A DNA stretch of 64,000 nt from assembly GCF_026183675.1 (NCBI RefSeq), contig NZ_JAPIVK010000006.1, forward strand, positions 62,001 to 126,000, read 5' to 3'. The translations under genes were made by a program, and so were the position numbers. Below the pieces are notes generated by a model, which saw only the letters and a list, made by a program, of their open reading frames with translations, did no database searches and was not told the DNA's origin. The first letter of the stretch is position 1; every line of letters begins with the position of its first letter. Shown piece after piece: positions 1-7,914 of this stretch. The stretch is from Microbulbifer halophilus (GTDB taxonomy: Bacteria; Pseudomonadota; Gammaproteobacteria; Pseudomonadales; Cellvibrionaceae).

Positions 1-130
1 CGTGTTCGTCACACAGGCTCGCCTCCGAAGGCAGTCCATCCCCCGGCTGGTAGCGGCCGCTGGCGATGGCAGCGCCCAGAACATGTACCAGCTGCTGGGT
101 CAGGTTACGTCCACTCTGCTGTCTGTCCAC
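1..130 (-). CDS. GntR-family regulator, DgoR-like (partial, runs off left edge)
   Basis: Only the first 43 codons are inside the window. The reverse strand opens with a GTG at 130, preceded by an AAGGGG ribosome-binding site (139-144) eight bases upstream. The peptide contains LGAAIASGRYQPGDGLPSEA, the classic GntR winged-helix N-terminus (I.sG.y.PGd.LPsE..L). By eye it most resembles E. coli DgoR, the galactonate repressor, which has LGKQIVSGKYVPGSPLPAEA at the same place. The ligand-binding (FCD) domain would lie outside the window. It diverges from the GH95 operon, which also encodes DgoK- and DgoA-type galactonate enzymes, so a role in sensing galactonate or a related acid is likely but inferred. 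Another FadR-subfamily specificity (for example for a uronate) cannot be excluded. Confidence 0.8.
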   Translation of the reverse strand, partial: MDRQQSGRNLTQQLVHVLGAAIASGRYQPGDGLPSEASLCDEH

Positions 131-422
131 AATTCAATCCCCTTCCATCGGCAAGCAAATAATATGACAAATAAATTGGCATCCGCCAAGCGTCGCGCCC
201 GATTATGCCACTCTTCGGCAAACATTTATGCCTTTATATAAGCACTCACTCGGGCATTCTGGCGATCAATGGCAAGCCTCGTTGCGAGAGGCGCCACTCA
301 ATTAGCATATAATTGATATAAATATTGTAAACGTTTACACGCGATGATACCTTGATCGCAGATACGCTGGATAGCTGCCCCTGTAGGGGGGTGGCCACAA
401 GAATAACGAGCGTGACACAGCG
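131..422. promoter_or_regulatory. Divergent intergenic region, GntR regulator / xyloglucan operon
   Basis: This AT-rich gap between the divergent gntR and GH95 genes holds the locus control region. A perfect TATAAT hexamer sits at 308-313 on the plus strand, just upstream of the LacI-type palindrome at 326-339, with no good -35 seen. On the minus strand the TTTACA inside the palindrome could act as a -35 for gntR, with TATGCT 16 nt further on. The GH95 start has only a weak ribosome-binding site. Promoter assignments are by eye. Confidence 0.5.
326..339. promoter_or_regulatory. LacI-type operator, perfect 14-bp palindrome
   Basis: TGTAAACGTTTACA is a perfect palindrome with the CG centre typical of LacI-family operators. 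Identical copies occur at 31538 and 32830 beside the lacI gene and the sugar transporter, and a 13/14 copy at 28941 before xylX. Its place about 85 bases before GH95 suggests that the window's LacI protein controls the hydrolase operon too. Confidence 0.75.
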
Positions 423-2900
423 ATGACCCGAACCGACAACCGAGCGGCCCTGTGCGCCGCGCCGCGCCACAACCTCGCCCGCCTGCTGCTATGGGCCGCA
501 GTCTGCGCGCCCGCCATTGCCGTGGCGGAAACGCCGCTGACGCTCCACTTCGACAAACCGGCGCAGGACTGGGAAAAAGAGAGCCTGCCGATCGGCAACG
601 GCGCCATGGGCGCCGCCGTGCAGGGCGGCATCGCCGTCGATCATTTGCAGTTCAACGAAAAGACCCTGTGGACCGGCGGCCCCGGATCGCAACAGGGTTA
701 CGATTTCGGCCTGCCGGAAAAACCCCGGACCCGCGCCCTCGCGCAAGTGCAGGAGACCCTGCGCGAAGAGGGCCGGCTGGCGCCGGAACAGGTGGCCGAA
801 ACACTCGGCCGCGAGATCACCGGCTACGGCAACTACCAGAGCTTCGGCACCCTGCAACTGGAGTTTCCCCGACTGGAACAGGTTTCCGGCTACCGCCGCG
901 AACTCGATCTCGCCGACGCCACCGCACAAGTCAGCTATTCCGCCGACGGCATCCGCTACACCCGCGAATACCTGGCCAGCTACCCCGACGGCGTGATCGC
1001 CGTGCACCTCGATGCGGATAAAGAAGGCAGCATCACCTTCTCCGCCAAACTGGAGATCCCCGACAACCGCAGCGCCGATATCGCGGTTCGGGACGGACGC
1101 ATCGCGGTCCGCGGCGCCCTCAAAGACAACGGACTCCAATACGAAACCCAACTACAGATTGTCACCGACGGCGGCCGCATCACCGCCGGTAAAAACGGCG
1201 GGCTCCGCATAACCGGCGCCGACAGCGCCAGCCTACTGCTGGCAGCCGGCACCGATTACGCGGCGGACTACCCCGAATATCGCGGCCGGAATCCCCACAA
1301 GGCGGTGCAGGCGCGCCTGGATAGCGCCACCGAAAAAGGCTATGCAGCCCTGCGCGCAGACCATACCGCCGACTACCAATCCCTTTTCAATCGTGTTGAC
1401 CTGAACCTTGGGCGCGCCGAGCTCGGGGCCCCCCGCCGCCAGCTCCGCAACGGGCCGCAGGCCCGCCGAAAAAATCCCCCCATCGACCAGTGGCTGGAAA
1501 ATTACGGCACCGGCAACCAAACCGCCGACCGCGCCCTGGAAGCCCTCTACTTCCAGTTTGGCCGCTACCTCCTGATTGCCAGTTCCCGCGCCGGCTCCCT
1601 GCCCGCCAACCTGCAGGGCGTCTGGAACAACTCCGCCACGCCGCCGTGGAACGCCGACTACCACGCCAATATCAATCTGCAGATGAACTACTGGCCGGCG
1701 GAAGTCACCAACCTGTCGGAAACCACCGCGCCGCTGTTCGACTTCGTCGAGAGCCTGCAGCAACCCGGCTCGGTGGCCGCGCAGAGACTCCTCGGCAGCC
1801 GCGGCTGGACCCTGTTCCTGAACACCAACATCTGGGGCTTCTCCGGCGTCATCGACTGGCCCACCGCCTTCTGGCAGCCGGAGGCCGGCGCCTGGCTGGC
1901 GGACCATTTCTACCAGCACTACCGCTTCAACAACGACGAACAGTTCCTGCGCGAACGGGCCTACCCGGTCATGAAAGGCGCCGCACAACTGTGGCTGGAC
2001 GCACTGGTAAAAGACCCGCGCGACGGCCAACTGGCAGTCTCCCCCAGCTATTCCCCGGAACACGGCGATTTCACCATGGGCGCCGCCATGTCCCAACAGC
2101 TGGTTTCGCAACTGCTGCGCAACACCCGCGACGCCGCCAGCCTGCTGGGCGACACCGCCTTCGTAGCCGAACTGAACCGCACCCTGGAAAACCTCGACCC
2201 GGGCCTGCGCATCGGCCGCTGGGGCCAGTTGCAGGAATGGAAAGCGGATCTGGACGAGCCGGAAAGCCGGCACCGCCACGTATCCCAACTCTACGCCCTC
2301 TTCCCCGACGACCGCATAGATGCACAGACACCGGACCTGCTGGACGCCGCACGCACCTCCCTGAAAGCCCGCGGCGATGCCGGTACCGGCTGGAGCCGCG
2401 CCTGGAAAATCGCCCTCTGGGCGCGCCTGCGCAACGGCGACCGCGCCCACCGGATTCTCGCCGCGCAACTCAAGGACAGCACCCTGCCCAACCTCTGGAG
2501 CACCCATCCGCCCTTCCAGATAGACGGCAACTTCGGCGCGACGGCCGGCGTGGCGGAAATGCTGCTGCAGTCCCACGGCAAAGATATCCAGCTGCTGCCG
2601 GCCGTGCCGGAAGCGTGGGCCAGCGGCTCGGTCACCGGCCTGCGCGCCCGCGGCGATATCACCATCGATATGCAGTGGCGGGAGCGTGAACTGCAGCAGG
2701 CGGAAATCGAGAGCGGCCGCTCGGGAGAATTGCGCCTGCAGCTGCCTTCAGAAAACGAATACACATTGCGCCGAATCGGCGACAACAAAATTCTCAACCT
2801 GCGCCAGGAAAGCACAACAAGAATCTTCAGCGCACAGGCGGGAGAACGCTATCTCCTCGAGGCCGATGATCCTAATGAATCGCCGGTCACGCGGAAATAG
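423..2900 (+). CDS. afc95A: GH95 alpha-L-fucosidase/galactosidase, secreted
   Basis: An 825-residue GH95 enzyme that removes terminal L-fucose (or L-galactose) from xyloglucan side chains. A signal peptide ends near AIAVA/ET (about residue 36). Family landmarks are IGNGAMGA and NEKTLWTGGPG at the N-terminus, NINLQMNYWPAE near 416-427 (the water-activating asparagine region), SYSPEHGDF with the probable general acid E546, and QIDGNFGA with D701. It is first in a plus-strand run followed 63 bases later by the TonB receptor. The order GH95-receptor-GH35-GH31 matches the C. japonicus xyloglucan locus as I recall it. Between LNLG and the ALEALYFQFGRYLLIAS motif lies an arginine-rich stretch of about 15-20 extra residues whose DNA matches an intergenic repeat family (1416-1473). 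The start is the only in-frame ATG giving a full signal peptide. Its ribosome-binding site is weak. Confidence 0.93.
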   Translation: MTRTDNRAALCAAPRHNLARLLLWAAVCAPAIAVAETPLTLHFDKPAQDWEKESLPIGNGAMGAAVQGGIAVDHLQFNEKTLWTGGPGSQQGYDFGLPEKPRTRALAQVQETLREEGRLAPEQVAETLGREITGYGNYQSFGTLQLEFPRLEQVSGYRRELDLADATAQVSYSADGIRYTREYLASYPDGVIAVHLDADKEGSITFSAKLEIPDNRSADIAVRDGRIAVRGALKDNGLQYETQLQIVTDGGRITAGKNGGLRITGADSASLLLAAGTDYAADYPEYRGRNPHKAVQARLDSATEKGYAALRADHTADYQSLFNRVDLNLGRAELGAPRRQLRNGPQARRKNPPIDQWLENYGTGNQTADRALEALYFQFGRYLLIASSRAGSLPANLQGVWNNSATPPWNADYHANINLQMNYWPAEVTNLSETTAPLFDFVESLQQPGSVAAQRLLGSRGWTLFLNTNIWGFSGVIDWPTAFWQPEAGAWLADHFYQHYRFNNDEQFLRERAYPVMKGAAQLWLDALVKDPRDGQLAVSPSYSPEHGDFTMGAAMSQQLVSQLLRNTRDAASLLGDTAFVAELNRTLENLDPGLRIGRWGQLQEWKADLDEPESRHRHVSQLYALFPDDRIDAQTPDLLDAARTSLKARGDAGTGWSRAWKIALWARLRNGDRAHRILAAQLKDSTLPNLWSTHPPFQIDGNFGATAGVAEMLLQSHGKDIQLLPAVPEAWASGSVTGLRARGDITIDMQWRERELQQAEIESGRSGELRLQLPSENEYTLRRIGDNKILNLRQESTTRIFSAQAGERYLLEADDPNESPVTRK
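1416..1473. repeat. GC-rich palindromic repeat embedded in the GH95 coding sequence
   Basis: The DNA contains CGCCGAGCTC, then CAGCTCCGC, then GGGCCGCAGGCCCG, in the same order as the intergenic copy at 12716-12768 (CGCCGAGCTCCAGCTCGG, then GGGCCGTAGGCCCA). It encodes the unusual stretch RAELGAPRRQLRNGPQARR in a place where GH95 enzymes normally have a short loop. This looks like an in-frame insertion of the repeat. Confidence 0.55.
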
Positions 2901-2963
2901 CGACAACAGCGGTAAGAAAAAGTCTTTGGGGTAAATTGATCAATCAATGATGGGAGAAGAAGA

Positions 2964-5900
2964 ATGACCTATAAAAACAATCAGTCATTTTCAAGAAAAA
3001 TACTGCCGTACTGCATTCATCGAGCCGCCGGTGCTGTCCGGCTGGCATCCGGGATTTCGCTGATGGCCGCAGGCGCGCTGGCAACCGCCCAGGACGCCGC
3101 CACAGAAAAAGAGAACGAGCTTGACGCAACCCTGCTCGAAGAAGTGGTGGTGACCGGTCAGCGGGCCAGCATCCTGTCCGCGCAGGACATCAAGCGCGAC
3201 GCCAGCCAGGTTGTCGATTCCATCGTTGCCTCGGATATCGGCAAGCTGCCGGACCGCAGTATTACTCAGGCCCTGCAGCGGGTCCCCGGTGTCACGGTTA
3301 CCCGCTACGACAATATGAGCGATCCGGAACACTTCGCCGGCGAGGGCTCGGGCGTGGCCGTGCGCGGCCTGAGCCAGGTGCGCAGCGAACTCAACGGTCG
3401 CGATGTCTTCTCCGCGAACGGCGGCCGCAGCCTCAGTTTTGACGATGTACCCGCCGAACTGATGGCCGGCGTCGACACCTACAAGAGCCCCACAGCGGAC
3501 ATGATCGAGGGCGGTCTCGGCGGTGTCGTCAACCTGCGCACCCGCATGCCGTTCGACAGCGATGGGCAACTGTTCAGTGCTACCGTCAAGGGCAACTACG
3601 GCGATCAGATCGAAGAGACCAACGGCGAATATTCAGCGCTGTTCAGCGACCGCTGGGAAACCGGCCTGGGTGAACTCGGCGTACTCGTCAACCTGTCCAC
3701 TTCGGACCTCTCCAGCCGCGCCGACAATATCTACACTCGTGCATACCACCCCCGCGACAATATCGAGGAAGACCAGACCGTCTGGGTACCGCGCGGATCC
3801 GACTGGCGCCGCAATGACTACCAGCGCGAGCGCGACGGCCAGTACCTCGCCCTGCAGTGGGCTCCCAGTGAAGAGCTCGAGCTCTACGCCACCGCTTTCC
3901 GTTCGAAGCATGAGCAGTACTGGGACGAAGCGGCGTTCTTCGTCGATGCTTTCGATTCCAATAGCCTGCTCAAGCGCGACGACTGGGTTTACGACGACCA
4001 AGGGGCCCTGGTTTCCGGCACACTGGCCGCAAAAATCTCCGACTTGCACGAAGACGTCGACGGAGATCCGGCAAACGGGGCGGAAACCAAGGTCGACGAA
4101 CTCTGGGGCATGCCCTTCGGCACCAGCACCCGCTATTCCAAAAACACCGCCGAGACCAGGGATTTCGCCCTGGGCATGGAGTGGCAGGCCACGGAACGCC
4201 TGGCAGTAAAGGCCGACCTGCAGCGTGTCGAGTCCACCTCGACGACAGAGGACTATACGCTCGGACTGGTGGCCTTCCCCGAGGCCATTGAAGTGGGCAA
4301 TCTGAACGGCACGCCCTCCGTCTCCGTCGGCGAGGATTTCCTCTCGGACCCGACAAACTACAGCTACGGCCAGATCCAGTCGCTTCCCTCCGACAACGAA
4401 GGCGAATCCACCGCCGCTCGCCTGGACCTGGAGTACGAATTTGAAAACAACCTCGTGCGTTCCGTCCAGGCCGGCGCCCGCTACAGCGACAAATCCGCCA
4501 CCAACCGGGAAGGCGCCAGTTGGGCGGCCCGATACCAACCCTGGAACGCGGCCGGCGGAAATTATCCCTTCCCGGATGTCGCGGACGGCGACCTGACGCC
4601 CGTTTCCTACGGCAGCTTCCAGCGCGGTGATGCGAACGTACCTTCATCGGCCTTCCTGTTGGACCCGGCACTGCTCGACGACTTCAGAGCCAGTACCGAT
4701 CGCATCGTGGCCAACTCCCCCGGCGGCTGCTGCGGGCTCGACTGGAACAATGCGCTCAACCTGACCGATAACCCCGGCAATATCAACGAGCAGGAAGAGA
4801 GCACCCAGGCGCTCTACACACGGGTCAACTTCGCCCTCGACGACCTGCCCATGCCGATAGACGGCAACCTGGGGCTCCGCTACGTACGCACCGAGAATGT
4901 GGCCGACGGCGATTTCACGATCGAGAACTGGTCAGTGGATGTGGGCTCCGAGGAAGCGGGCAACCTGCAGACCATCAACCTTCTGCCGGCGGCAAGCTCG
5001 GACCTCAAGGCAGAGAATGACTATGACCATCTGCTCCCGAGCCTGAACCTGCGCCTGCATGCATCGGACAATCTGGTGTTCCGCTTCGCCGCCTCGAAAG
5101 CCATCTGGCGACCGGAGTTCTGGCAACTGAAATCGCAGTTAACCCTGTCGGGCGGACTCAAGGAAGGTGAGGAACTTCCCACCGATCCCTCCGAGGTCAC
5201 CCTGGAAAACCTCCAGAACCTGGGTAAAACCCAGTTCAACCTGAGCACGGATGAAACCAACCCTTACCTGGAACCAATGGAGGCCGACCAGTACGACCTG
5301 TCCGCCGAGTGGTACTTCGACGATAACGGCGGCATGGCTCACCTGAGCCTGTTCCGTAAGGATATCTCCGAGTACTTCACCACAGGAGTGGAAAATACCA
5401 CTGTCGAAGGGTTCGACGTAGTCAGCACATGGGTCGGTAACGAGGGCACCGCCGAGATACAAGGCGCCGAAGTAGGCTTTACCAAGTTCTTCGACTTCCT
5501 TCCCGAACCCTGGGACGGTTTCGGCGTACAGGCCAACTACACCTATGTCGACAGCAACCTGGAGGGCCCGGAAGCTACCAATACCGATGCATCCGGATAC
5601 GGTGACCTGCCCGCCGAAGGTATCTCCAAGAATGCCTACAACCTGGTGGGCATGTACGAGAAGTACGGTTTCTATACCCGCCTGGCCTGGAACTGGCGCA
5701 GCGAATACCTTGTCGCGGTGGGCCCCACCGGCTGGAATGGCACTACCAACGATATCAACTGGCAATTGCCGATCTACAACGACGACTACGGCCAACTGGA
5801 TCTGTCCATGGGCTACAACGTCACCGACAATATCTCAGTCAACTTTGAGGCTTCCAACCTCACCAAGGAAGAAACCGTCGGCCTGATGGACCAGGGCGAA

Positions 5901-5972
5901 ATCGGCAAGCGTCACGCGTACACCTACTCCCAGGATGTGCGCTACGCAGCCAGTGTGCGGGTAACTTTCTGA
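2964..5972 (+). CDS. TonB-dependent receptor, xyloglucan oligosaccharide uptake
   Basis: A 1002-residue outer-membrane receptor that would import xyloglucan oligosaccharides using TonB energy. It has a signal peptide (about 1-43), a TonB box EEVVVTG at 59-65, a plug domain (about 70-200, with LPDRSITQALQRVPGV and GGLGGVVNLRTRMPF) and a long beta-barrel ending in the aromatic C-terminus VRVTF. The sequence type is the Xanthomonas/Caulobacter carbohydrate-receptor class (TIGR01782-like). The start is supported by GGGAGAAGAAGA just before the ATG. It lies between the GH95 and GH35 genes and is followed by a probable terminator (5992-6019), so it may be the most abundant product of the operon. 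The ligand is inferred from its neighbours. Confidence 0.95.
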   Translation: MTYKNNQSFSRKILPYCIHRAAGAVRLASGISLMAAGALATAQDAATEKENELDATLLEEVVVTGQRASILSAQDIKRDASQVVDSIVASDIGKLPDRSITQALQRVPGVTVTRYDNMSDPEHFAGEGSGVAVRGLSQVRSELNGRDVFSANGGRSLSFDDVPAELMAGVDTYKSPTADMIEGGLGGVVNLRTRMPFDSDGQLFSATVKGNYGDQIEETNGEYSALFSDRWETGLGELGVLVNLSTSDLSSRADNIYTRAYHPRDNIEEDQTVWVPRGSDWRRNDYQRERDGQYLALQWAPSEELELYATAFRSKHEQYWDEAAFFVDAFDSNSLLKRDDWVYDDQGALVSGTLAAKISDLHEDVDGDPANGAETKVDELWGMPFGTSTRYSKNTAETRDFALGMEWQATERLAVKADLQRVESTSTTEDYTLGLVAFPEAIEVGNLNGTPSVSVGEDFLSDPTNYSYGQIQSLPSDNEGESTAARLDLEYEFENNLVRSVQAGARYSDKSATNREGASWAARYQPWNAAGGNYPFPDVADGDLTPVSYGSFQRGDANVPSSAFLLDPALLDDFRASTDRIVANSPGGCCGLDWNNALNLTDNPGNINEQEESTQALYTRVNFALDDLPMPIDGNLGLRYVRTENVADGDFTIENWSVDVGSEEAGNLQTINLLPAASSDLKAENDYDHLLPSLNLRLHASDNLVFRFAASKAIWRPEFWQLKSQLTLSGGLKEGEELPTDPSEVTLENLQNLGKTQFNLSTDETNPYLEPMEADQYDLSAEWYFDDNGGMAHLSLFRKDISEYFTTGVENTTVEGFDVVSTWVGNEGTAEIQGAEVGFTKFFDFLPEPWDGFGVQANYTYVDSNLEGPEATNTDASGYGDLPAEGISKNAYNLVGMYEKYGFYTRLAWNWRSEYLVAVGPTGWNGTTNDINWQLPIYNDDYGQLDLSMGYNVTDNISVNFEASNLTKEETVGLMDQGEIGKRHAYTYSQDVRYAASVRVTF

Positions 5973-5991
5973 CCCTCGTCAATGACCGCTT

Positions 5992-6019
5992 GAAGGGGCT
6001 CACAAGGGCCCCCTTTTTC
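5992..6019 (+). terminator. Probable rho-independent terminator or attenuator after the TonB receptor
   Basis: AAGGGGCTCACAAGGGCCCCCTT forms an imperfect GC stem and is followed by TTTTTCTC. It lies 20 bases past the receptor stop and before GH35, so it may lower transcription of the downstream genes. Confidence 0.55.
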
Positions 6020-6042
6020 TCAAGACTTATTATCAATTACTA

Positions 6043-7737
6043 ATGAAAACAGATACCAGAAAATTCATTTCGTGTTTGGCCGGACTATTTTTCGCCGTTT
6101 CCCTGAACCCGGCAAGCGCCGCCGAACCCATTCCGGAAATCGTGGAGCGCAACGGCCGCTACACCCTGATGGTGGACAATGCCCCCTACCTGATTCTCGC
6201 CGCACAGACCAACAACTCCGCCAACTACCCGGCGGCACTGCCGGATGTCTGGCCGGTGGTGGAAAAGATGCAGGCCAACACCCTGGTGATTCCCGTCGCC
6301 TGGGAGCAGGTGGAGCCCGAAGAGGGCGAGTTCGATTTTTCCTTTGTCGACACCCTGATCGAACAGGCCCGCGAAAAGCAGGTGCGGCTGGTGCTGCTGT
6401 GGTTCGCCACCTGGAAGAACAATGCCCCCCACTATGCGCCCTCCTGGGTCAAGCTGGACAACCAGCGTTTCCCGCGCGTAAAGACCGAAGATGGCGAAAC
6501 CCTGAACTCCCTGTCGCCCCACTACCGCAGCACCCTGGAGGCGGATAAGCGGGCCTTTGTACAGCTGATGCGGCACCTGAAAGAAGTGGACGAGGAGCGC
6601 ACCGTGATCACCGTGCAGGTGCAGAATGAAGTGGGCACCTACGGTTCCGCGCGGGATTATTCCGAAAAAGCCGAGAAAATTTTCCGACAACCGGTACCGG
6701 AAAAACTGCTGACAGATGTGAACAAAGAAGCCGGCAGCTGGCGCAAAGTGTTCGGCGAGGACGCCGACGAATTTTTCCATGCCTGGCATATCGGCCGCTA
6801 TGTGGATGAAATCACCGCGGCGGGCAAGGCCGAATATCCGCTGCCGATGTACGTGAATGTGGCGCTGCGTAACCCGTTCAATCCGGGCGAGCCGGGCCAA
6901 TACTCCAGCGGCGGCGCTACCGACAATGTCATTCATATCTGGAAATCCGCCGCGCCGCATATCGACATGATTTCCCCGGATATCTATTTCCGCGATCACA
7001 AGACCGCCACCCGCGTGATGGAACTCTATGCGCGCGAAGACAACCCGCTGTATATCGCCGAGATCGGCAACGACCAGCCCTATGTGCGCTACATCTTCGA
7101 CGCCATGGGCCACGGCGCCCTGGGCTTCGCGCCCTTCGGTATGGACGACACCAAATACTCCAACTACCCGCTGGGCGCCGAGAGAATGGACGAGAAAGTC
7201 ATCGAGCCGTTCGCAGAACTCTATCGGGTGTTCGGCCCCATGGGTTCCGAGTGGGCCGATATCAGCCTGAACCACCGCACCTGGGGTTTTTCCGAGCCGG
7301 TGGACACCTACAAGGCGGATGGCGAGCTGTGGAATGCCAAGGGCAGCGACGGCGAAGAGAAGCCGGAAAAGGACCCGGAGGACTATACCCAGCGGCAGAA
7401 CCTGGGTGACTGGACCGCGGAAGTCACCTACGGCCGCCCCGCCTTCTGGATAGACCCGCCCCAGGGCAACAACCCGGCTTCCGGCGGCGCGGTTATTGCG
7501 GAGCTGGGTGAGGACGAATACCTGGTGGTGGGCCACCGCGCGCGGGTCAGTTTCTCTCCCAGTGAAGAACTGGACGGCGAAAAGTATCTGTTCGAGCGCG
7601 TCGAGGAAGGCCATTTCGAAGATGGCGAATGGGTCTTCGAGCGTGTCTGGAACGGGGACCAGACGGACTGGGGGCTGAATTTTATTGAGCAGCCGCATGT
7701 TTTGAAGGTGAAGCTGGCCACTTACAAGACCAATTGA
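6043..7737 (+). CDS. bgl35A: GH35 beta-galactosidase with C-terminal DUF5597-like domain
   Basis: A 564-residue exported enzyme that removes beta-1,2-linked galactose from xyloglucan oligosaccharides. The signal peptide ends at NPASA/A. The TIM barrel has the GH35 acid/base in QVQNEVGTYG (E196) and the nucleophile in YIAEIGND (E340). The C-terminal part (about 410-564) resembles the DUF5597 tail of C. japonicus Bgl35A-type enzymes. Length and neighbours (receptor before, GH31 alpha-xylosidase after) fit that orthologue. The start has no convincing Shine-Dalgarno sequence (upstream is ATTATCAATTACTA), so translation may be weak or depend on the mRNA leader left after the upstream hairpin. Released galactose would feed the galactose dehydrogenase, DgoK, DgoA and symporter genes downstream. 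Confidence 0.88.
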   Translation: MKTDTRKFISCLAGLFFAVSLNPASAAEPIPEIVERNGRYTLMVDNAPYLILAAQTNNSANYPAALPDVWPVVEKMQANTLVIPVAWEQVEPEEGEFDFSFVDTLIEQAREKQVRLVLLWFATWKNNAPHYAPSWVKLDNQRFPRVKTEDGETLNSLSPHYRSTLEADKRAFVQLMRHLKEVDEERTVITVQVQNEVGTYGSARDYSEKAEKIFRQPVPEKLLTDVNKEAGSWRKVFGEDADEFFHAWHIGRYVDEITAAGKAEYPLPMYVNVALRNPFNPGEPGQYSSGGATDNVIHIWKSAAPHIDMISPDIYFRDHKTATRVMELYAREDNPLYIAEIGNDQPYVRYIFDAMGHGALGFAPFGMDDTKYSNYPLGAERMDEKVIEPFAELYRVFGPMGSEWADISLNHRTWGFSEPVDTYKADGELWNAKGSDGEEKPEKDPEDYTQRQNLGDWTAEVTYGRPAFWIDPPQGNNPASGGAVIAELGEDEYLVVGHRARVSFSPSEELDGEKYLFERVEEGHFEDGEWVFERVWNGDQTDWGLNFIEQPHVLKVKLATYKTN

Positions 7738-7753
7738 TTTACGGGGCTGTTTG

Positions 7754-7868
7754 ACCGCCCCTCTCCCTAACCCTCTCCCGGGGGGAGAGGGGACTGGTTC
7801 CCGGTGGCCCCGAAAGTTCAACGACATAGCTCCCCTCTCCCGCCGGGAGAGGGGCCGGGGGAGAGGGC
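7754..7868. repeat. REPIN-like inverted pair of CTCTCCC hairpins
   Basis: Two hairpins of the same family face each other: one at 7754-7793 (CCCTCTCCCGGGGGGAGAGGG core) and one at 7831-7867 (CCCCTCTCCCGCCGGGAGAGGGG core), separated by about 37 unrelated bases. Single or paired copies recur at about 10844-11036, 12810-12852, 25731-25769 and 58171-58221. Confidence 0.7.
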
Positions 7869-7914
7869 GGCCGAAGCCCTCTCCAAGACTTATAAAAAAG
7901 ACAGGTACCAAAAC

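Noticed and set aside
2-241. Plus-strand frame of 79 codons at the left edge
   Set aside because: It is the shadow of the GntR coding sequence on the minus strand and of its promoter region, and has no family character.
7754-7868. Paired hairpins as a CRISPR array or a terminator
   Set aside because: There are only two inverted units, no regular spacers and no T-tract. They fit a dispersed palindromic repeat family.
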